From JBGSPQ01 sp041738505 (GTDB lineage: Bacteria; Patescibacteriota; Gracilibacteria; UBA1369), in NCBI GenBank assembly GCA_041738505.1, contig JBGSPQ010000034.1:56093-120092 (forward strand): 64,000 bases of DNA. The letters run 5' to 3'. This document shows, one piece after another, positions 60,255-64,000 of this stretch. A program made the translations under genes and the position numbers. The stretch's first letter is position 1. Each line of letters opens with the position of its first letter. Under the pieces are notes generated by a model. It searched no databases, was not told the origin of the DNA, and saw nothing but the letters and a program-made list of their open reading frames with translations.

Positions 60255-61130
60255 ATGACAAATTTATTCAGAACAAACCGTATGGTTTTCTTTGCACCCG
60301 GAACTCCCGACAAACCGGCTTCCATGGAGGTGGCGGGCGATATTCCAAAAGCCGACGAGCTTACACAGGAGCATATTGAAAAAGTGCTTAAGGCCGTGGA
60401 TAAGAATATTAAAACGATTGAGGATTATTATAATAAAGACTATTTCACCAAGGATTTGCGCGGTGAAAAAATGCCCGAGGAAATTAAGACAAAGCTTGCT
60501 CAGCTAAAAAAGCTTAAAACGGAGCTGGAAAAAGTCCGTTTTAATCCGCCTGCGAGCAGAGATGTTTTGGTTAAGATTTACGATATTTTTACCGACCTTG
60601 ATGAACATACGGAAAAAACCATTGAAGATGCCAAAAAAACCAGCGATCCGTTAAAAGGTCTTGGTATAATCGCCGGGATTTATAGGCCTCTTTTAACAAC
60701 CGAACAACCGGAAGCAAAACCAGCCGATACCCGTGTGGCCGAAACCAAGGAACAGAGCCAGGAAAAACTTGTTCTTGCGGCGGTGGAAAATATAGCCAAA
60801 GCCGGTGGTGTGCTGACTCAGGATATGCTGGATGCCTTAAAAAGCTATAAGCCAAACGTATCTCCGTTGCGTTTTGATTTTATGATTGAAGCCAATCCCT
60901 TAACTTTGTTTGTAGAAAGATCGGCAGACGGATTTGCGGTCATGGGACTGAAAAAGAATACACAAATCCAAACTCCAAGCGAGGGATCAAGCTGGGATAA
61001 GGCTTTTTTCCGTGAATCTTACTCATATACGGCAGGATCTAACAATCCTCCCAATATTCCTCTGAAAACTCAGGAAGAATATATTGCCATGGTGGAGAAA
61101 AACAAACTGCCTCCCGAAAAACTGGCTTAA
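60255..61130 (+). CDS. protein with shared N-terminal motif
   Basis: 291 residues. The motif NLFRTNRMVFFAPGTP is at 3-18. A helical region (about 30-125) contains EHIEKVLKAVDKNIKTIEDYY. A linker leads to a C-terminal domain (about 175-291) with LRFDFMIEANPLTLFVERSADG, like the beta tails of the 51020 and 47586 products. Preceded by a small helical partner gene. No signal peptide, no known family. Confidence 0.65.
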   Translation: MTNLFRTNRMVFFAPGTPDKPASMEVAGDIPKADELTQEHIEKVLKAVDKNIKTIEDYYNKDYFTKDLRGEKMPEEIKTKLAQLKKLKTELEKVRFNPPASRDVLVKIYDIFTDLDEHTEKTIEDAKKTSDPLKGLGIIAGIYRPLLTTEQPEAKPADTRVAETKEQSQEKLVLAAVENIAKAGGVLTQDMLDALKSYKPNVSPLRFDFMIEANPLTLFVERSADGFAVMGLKKNTQIQTPSEGSSWDKAFFRESYSYTAGSNNPPNIPLKTQEEYIAMVEKNKLPPEKLA

Positions 61131-61151
61131 TCTCTTTTATCCGATACTAAA

Positions 61152-61466
61152 ATGTCCAACATCAAAGATGAATTAAAGACACTGCTGGAATCTTCCGTTA
61201 CCGTTGCGGCACTTTCCGAGGAGGACAGAAAACTGCTTACCGATAAGCTGATGTCTTTAAGCGAGGATGAAATGCAGCAGGCTATCGCGCTTCTCCTTGA
61301 GGAGCAAAAATCCCAAATGGAGGCCATGAAGGAAATGGTCAAAAAAATTGAGCTTGCCAGCAACAATTTGAAAAAAGTTTTCCTTAAGGAAAAAGAGCGC
61401 CATGATCAGAAGAACACCGCGACCAAGACGGATGCTCTGCTGGAGGAACTGGATAAAATGGATTAA
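61152..61466 (+). CDS. small helical protein ending in TDALLEEL
   Basis: 104 residues. LKTLLESSVTVAALSEEDRKLL and LMSLSEDEMQQAIALLLEEQ follow the same pattern as the products at 59878 and 33538. The C-terminus KTDALLEELDKMD is shared with the 59878 product. It lies 21 bp after the preceding gene and 17 bp before the 61484 gene. Not recognised. Confidence 0.7.
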   Translation: MSNIKDELKTLLESSVTVAALSEEDRKLLTDKLMSLSEDEMQQAIALLLEEQKSQMEAMKEMVKKIELASNNLKKVFLKEKERHDQKNTATKTDALLEELDKMD

Positions 61467-61483
61467 TTATAATCACCAAATAT

Positions 61484-62182
61484 ATGCCAAATTTGTTCAA
61501 CAGACGTTTTATATTTTTTTCTCCTGCGAAGGGAGCGCCCGAAGCAGGAGGAGGCGAAACCCCCGAGGGTTATAGAGAAGCTTATGAAGAGGCTCCGGGC
61601 GAATATAAGGATGATCCATATGGGCTCAGCGCCGATACGCAAAAGGCGGGACGGGATGCAATTAAAAAATCTGCGCGTAATATTCCGGGCATAAGTGATG
61701 ACGAGTTTGCCAGGATGAGTGCGGAACTGGATAGTTCTGAGGCGGAATTTCAAAAAAGTCACAGGGAGGGGACTGAAACTTCAAGAAAACCTTATAGTAA
61801 TGAGGATTTCAAGACTTCGCTTTCTCCGGATCAGATGAATCAAATGCAAGCGTTAAGAGATAAGGCATATCAAACCCAATCACCGGCGGACTGGAACAAG
61901 TATCAGGATGCCGTAATTAATACCGCTTACGCGAACGGATTTATAGTTCCCGAGAGAATTGCCGCACCATGGAAGGAATATTCAGATAAAGCCTTTTTTG
62001 CCAGTCTGGATGTTAATCAGGCTTTTGACCTGAGAAATTTGCGAAATGATGCTGTGAATAAGCAGGATGAGGGCCAATGGAACGCGTATCTGGACCAAGT
62101 GGCGGCACTGGCGGCTCAAAAGAATTTTACAAAACCTCCAAGACCGCCCATGCCAACTAACAAGGCAGAGGCCAATGCATAG
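61484..62182 (+). CDS. protein with shared N-terminal motif
   Basis: 232 residues. NLFNRRFIFFSPAKG is at 3-17, then an acidic Gly/Pro/Glu linker. Two copies of a helical segment are visible: DQMNQMQALRDKAYQTQSPADWNKYQDAV (about 118-146, start shown only) and DVNQAFDLRNLRNDAVNKQDEGQWNAYLDQV (about 170-200). Each has the pattern L-R-x-x-A plus W-N-x-Y-x-D. The end is Lys/Pro-rich. It is the last gene of the run and is convergent with ftsZ. Confidence 0.65.
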   Translation: MPNLFNRRFIFFSPAKGAPEAGGGETPEGYREAYEEAPGEYKDDPYGLSADTQKAGRDAIKKSARNIPGISDDEFARMSAELDSSEAEFQKSHREGTETSRKPYSNEDFKTSLSPDQMNQMQALRDKAYQTQSPADWNKYQDAVINTAYANGFIVPERIAAPWKEYSDKAFFASLDVNQAFDLRNLRNDAVNKQDEGQWNAYLDQVAALAAQKNFTKPPRPPMPTNKAEANA

Positions 62183-62210
62183 GGATTGTAACGCTTTGCA
62201 AGGTGAACCT

Positions 62211-63443
62211 TTAATTCATCTTCTTTCTGATGAACGCGGGGATGTCCAGTTCGCTTTCCTGGTATTTGCCCTGCGGGCCGTTGCTCAGGCCCTGTGTGGG
62301 CGTGGCGACGGTTGAGCCGTTTTTGGACGATGACGAGGAAGGCAGTGAGCCGACCAGCCCCTGTGAAATGGGATGGTTTAGCGAAATGTGCTGTCTGATG
62401 ATTGATGGGCTGTCGCGGTGTGCTTCGTCGAATCCGGTTGCCACAACGGTGATTTTGACTTCGCCGGTGTAGGAATCGTTGATAACCGCGCCAAAGATTA
62501 CGTGAGCTTCGGGGTCGGCGGCTTCTGTGATGATTCTGGCGGCTTCGTCAACTTCGAACATAGCCAGGTCGTTTCCGCCGGTTACGTTGAACAGTACGCC
62601 TTTGGCTCCATCTATGGAGAGTTCAAGAAGAGGTGATTCAATGGCGGCTTTGGCGGCTTCCACGGCGCGGTTTTCGCCGGTGCCGTAACCGATTCCCATT
62701 AACGCGGATCCGGCGTTTTCCATAACCGTCTTAACGTCGGCAAAGTCCACGTTGATCATTCCGTGAACGGTGATCAGGTCGGCGATGCCCTGTACACCCT
62801 GGCGAAGCACGTCGTCAACAACGGTAAAGGCTTCTGTAAGGGGTGTTTTCTTGTCTATAATTGAAAGGATTTTGTCGTTGGGGATAGTGATAAGCGTATC
62901 CACTTTATTCTTGATGTTTTCAATACCTTCGTCGGCCTGGGTTCTTCTTCTGTGGCCTTCAAAAGAGAAAGGTTTTGTTACAACACCAACCGTCAGAATT
63001 CCCATTTCCTTGGCCAAATCGGCAATCACCGGAGCGGCGCCCGTACCTGTTCCTCCACCCATACCGCAGGTGATGAAGACCATGTCTGCTCCGTCCAATA
63101 CTTCTTTGATTTCATCAATTGATTCTTCGGCGGCTTGTCTGCCGATATCCGGATTGGATCCGGCTCCCAGTCCGCGGGTTGTGGCTTTTCCAATGTTGAT
63201 CTTGGTGGGCGCGTCGGAATGATAAAGAGCCTGTGCGTCCGTGTTTACTGCAATAAATTCCATACCGCGGAGATTGGCCTTAATCATACGATTAAGCGCG
63301 TTGCATCCGCCGCCTCCAACTCCAAGAACCCTGATCAAAGCCACCGGACTGATTTCCGGTACGATCTCCTGAGAACGTTTGTGGCTTGAAGTTGATCCTG
63401 AAAACAAGTTTCGAAGCGAATCTTTTTGTTGATTGGTAGCCAT
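62211..63443 (-). CDS. ftsZ: cell division protein FtsZ
   Basis: 410 residues. GTP-binding landmarks are VGGGGCNALNRMI, the tubulin signature GGGTGTG (129-135) and the T7-loop region NVDFADVKTVM. The C-terminal linker is Ser/Pro/Gly-rich, and the end ELDIPAFIRKKM is the conserved tail that binds FtsA. It lies downstream of ftsA (89 bases between) on the minus strand. A TTGACA at 63520-63525 (minus) with a weak -10 suggests an extra promoter between them. It is a normal, intact member. Confidence 0.97.
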   Translation of the reverse strand: MATNQQKDSLRNLFSGSTSSHKRSQEIVPEISPVALIRVLGVGGGGCNALNRMIKANLRGMEFIAVNTDAQALYHSDAPTKINIGKATTRGLGAGSNPDIGRQAAEESIDEIKEVLDGADMVFITCGMGGGTGTGAAPVIADLAKEMGILTVGVVTKPFSFEGHRRRTQADEGIENIKNKVDTLITIPNDKILSIIDKKTPLTEAFTVVDDVLRQGVQGIADLITVHGMINVDFADVKTVMENAGSALMGIGYGTGENRAVEAAKAAIESPLLELSIDGAKGVLFNVTGGNDLAMFEVDEAARIITEAADPEAHVIFGAVINDSYTGEVKITVVATGFDEAHRDSPSIIRQHISLNHPISQGLVGSLPSSSSSKNGSTVATPTQGLSNGPQGKYQESELDIPAFIRKKMN

Positions 63444-63532
63444 AAGCTTGGTTGTAATTTGTAGATTATCGGTACCCGATTAGCAACGGGTTCTTATTCT
63501 TACCTATAGTTTGATTAAATGTCAATAAAATA

Positions 63533-64000
63533 TTATGGGAATAGATTCCTGAACCAGTCTTTGGCTCCACCAAAGGTTTTTTTGAGGTTGAACCCTTTGA
63601 ATGAAAAACCGTACGTCCGGTGTTCCAATCTTGTCCCCCATAATATAAGTCCGATGGCAGTGGCGTATGCCGGGTCGTCTATTTTGTCCACGACTCCGTC
63701 AAAATTCTGCGGGAATCCGATCTGAACGGGCAGGTTGAGAGTCTCGCGCGCGAGGTCTATGGTGCCGGGCATTTTTACCGCGGCGCCGGTTAAGACAACA
63801 CCCGCGGGTAGCATGCCGTCGCGGTGGATTTTTGCCAGTTCGTCTTTTACAAGAATAAATATTTCGTGGTATCTGGCCTGAATAATTTCGGCCATCAGTT
63901 TTTTGGAGACTTTCTGCGTGTCTATTTTGCTGACCAGCGAAAGATCGATTATTTCGCGGTCGTTTACGTCCGCGGGGTTGCAGGTGCCGTATTCAATTTT
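63533..64000 (-). CDS. ftsA: cell division protein FtsA, C-terminal part (5' end outside window)
   Basis: The frame is open to the right edge; the visible 155 residues are the C-terminal third. VVLTGAAVKMPGTIDLARETLNLPVQIGFP corresponds to the second phosphate-binding and adenosine region of actin-like FtsA, followed by PAYATAIGLILWG. The final helix (GGAKDWFRNLFP, C-terminus) would be the membrane-targeting amphipathic helix. FtsA anchors FtsZ. The gene order ftsA-ftsZ is the usual one. Confidence 0.93.
   Translation of the reverse strand, partial: KIEYGTCNPADVNDREIIDLSLVSKIDTQKVSKKLMAEIIQARYHEIFILVKDELAKIHRDGMLPAGVVLTGAAVKMPGTIDLARETLNLPVQIGFPQNFDGVVDKIDDPAYATAIGLILWGTRLEHRTYGFSFKGFNLKKTFGGAKDWFRNLFP

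Noticed and set aside
1..64000. Recoding of UGA as an amino acid, as in some CPR groups
   Set aside because: Many conserved genes end at UGA, no conserved domain reads through UGA, and a complete RF2 gene with SPF and GGQ is present.
1..64000. CRISPR array, prophage or plasmid genes
   Set aside because: No regularly spaced 25-40 bp repeats with unique spacers, no cas, integrase or phage structural genes were seen; the GTCTAC array is too short-unit and irregular for CRISPR.

Overview
The window looks like the chromosome of a Candidate Phyla Radiation (Patescibacteria) bacterium. Genes are tightly packed, often tail-to-tail or overlapping by a few bases. Shine-Dalgarno sequences are sparse, there are many large low-complexity or coiled-coil proteins without recognisable function, and a VirB2-like pilin and several S-layer-homology (SLH) proteins are present. 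A complete release factor 2 gene and many genes ending in TGA show that UGA is a stop codon, which argues against the UGA-glycine lineages (Gracilibacteria, Absconditabacteria). The SLH genes together with peptidoglycan and MEP-pathway genes are compatible with Peregrinibacteria, but that placement is inference.

Layout. Positions 1-1084 hold two DUF881 genes. 1178-2897 hold a methyltransferase and a membrane-tethered HTH protein lying in a dense GTCTAC/GTAGAC site array. 3120-4837 form an SLH-spoU-ybeY operon. 4947-9823 hold three surface proteins with the same N-terminal membrane anchor. 9832-13729 is a minus-strand operon (small protein, PRC-barrel, ispG, CBS, ArsB/NhaD transporter). 13817-16878 hold tRNA-Pro, an MgtE-like gene, a pilin, murB, tRNA-Thr and tRNA-Tyr. 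17068-25004 hold a GC-rich Pro/Ala protein, a giant double-FHA protein and RNase J. 25222-27832 hold a stand-alone alarmone-hydrolase-like HD protein, a TrmB-like regulator and a methyltransferase. 27938-35465 is an envelope region: murD, a GT2-TPR-CsaB fusion interrupted by a -1 frameshift, two lipoproteins (one SLH) and a flippase. 35652-41647 hold a Rel-membrane-methyltransferase fusion, a paralogue of its tail and a DapF/CntK-like epimerase. 42186-47227 hold prfB, a PP2C phosphatase, def and an NTT-like/HEAT membrane protein. 47274-62182 is an accessory region of proteins sharing an unusual N-terminal motif, several preceded by a small helical protein. 62211-64000 hold ftsZ and the 3' end of ftsA.

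The strongest unusual signals are these. (1) A family of short palindromic repeats with core ACCTTTGAGGT, often in pairs 36 bp apart, flanks and presumably belongs to a REP-associated tyrosine transposase (RAYT) at 56529-56978. The repeats supply stop codons and C-terminal codons to several genes and provide the -35 box of two promoters. (2) A gene family with N-terminal motif N-[LF]-F-x(1-3)-R-[FLM]-[VIA]-F is interleaved with small helical partners. (3) An HTH/coiled-coil/TM regulator gene sits inside about 18 copies of a GTCTAC-type site. (4) A full-length Rel enzyme is fused to a membrane domain and a SAM-binding domain, followed by a translationally coupled paralogue/epimerase pair.

Genes that work together by inference: CsaB-type pyruvylation of a cell-wall polysaccharide creates the ligand for the SLH proteins, and MurB, MurD, FemX, FtsZ, FtsA and the flippase serve wall synthesis and division. 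The Rel fusion and the small HD protein serve alarmone turnover. The FHA protein and PP2C phosphatase suggest Ser/Thr phospho-signalling, although no kinase is visible here.
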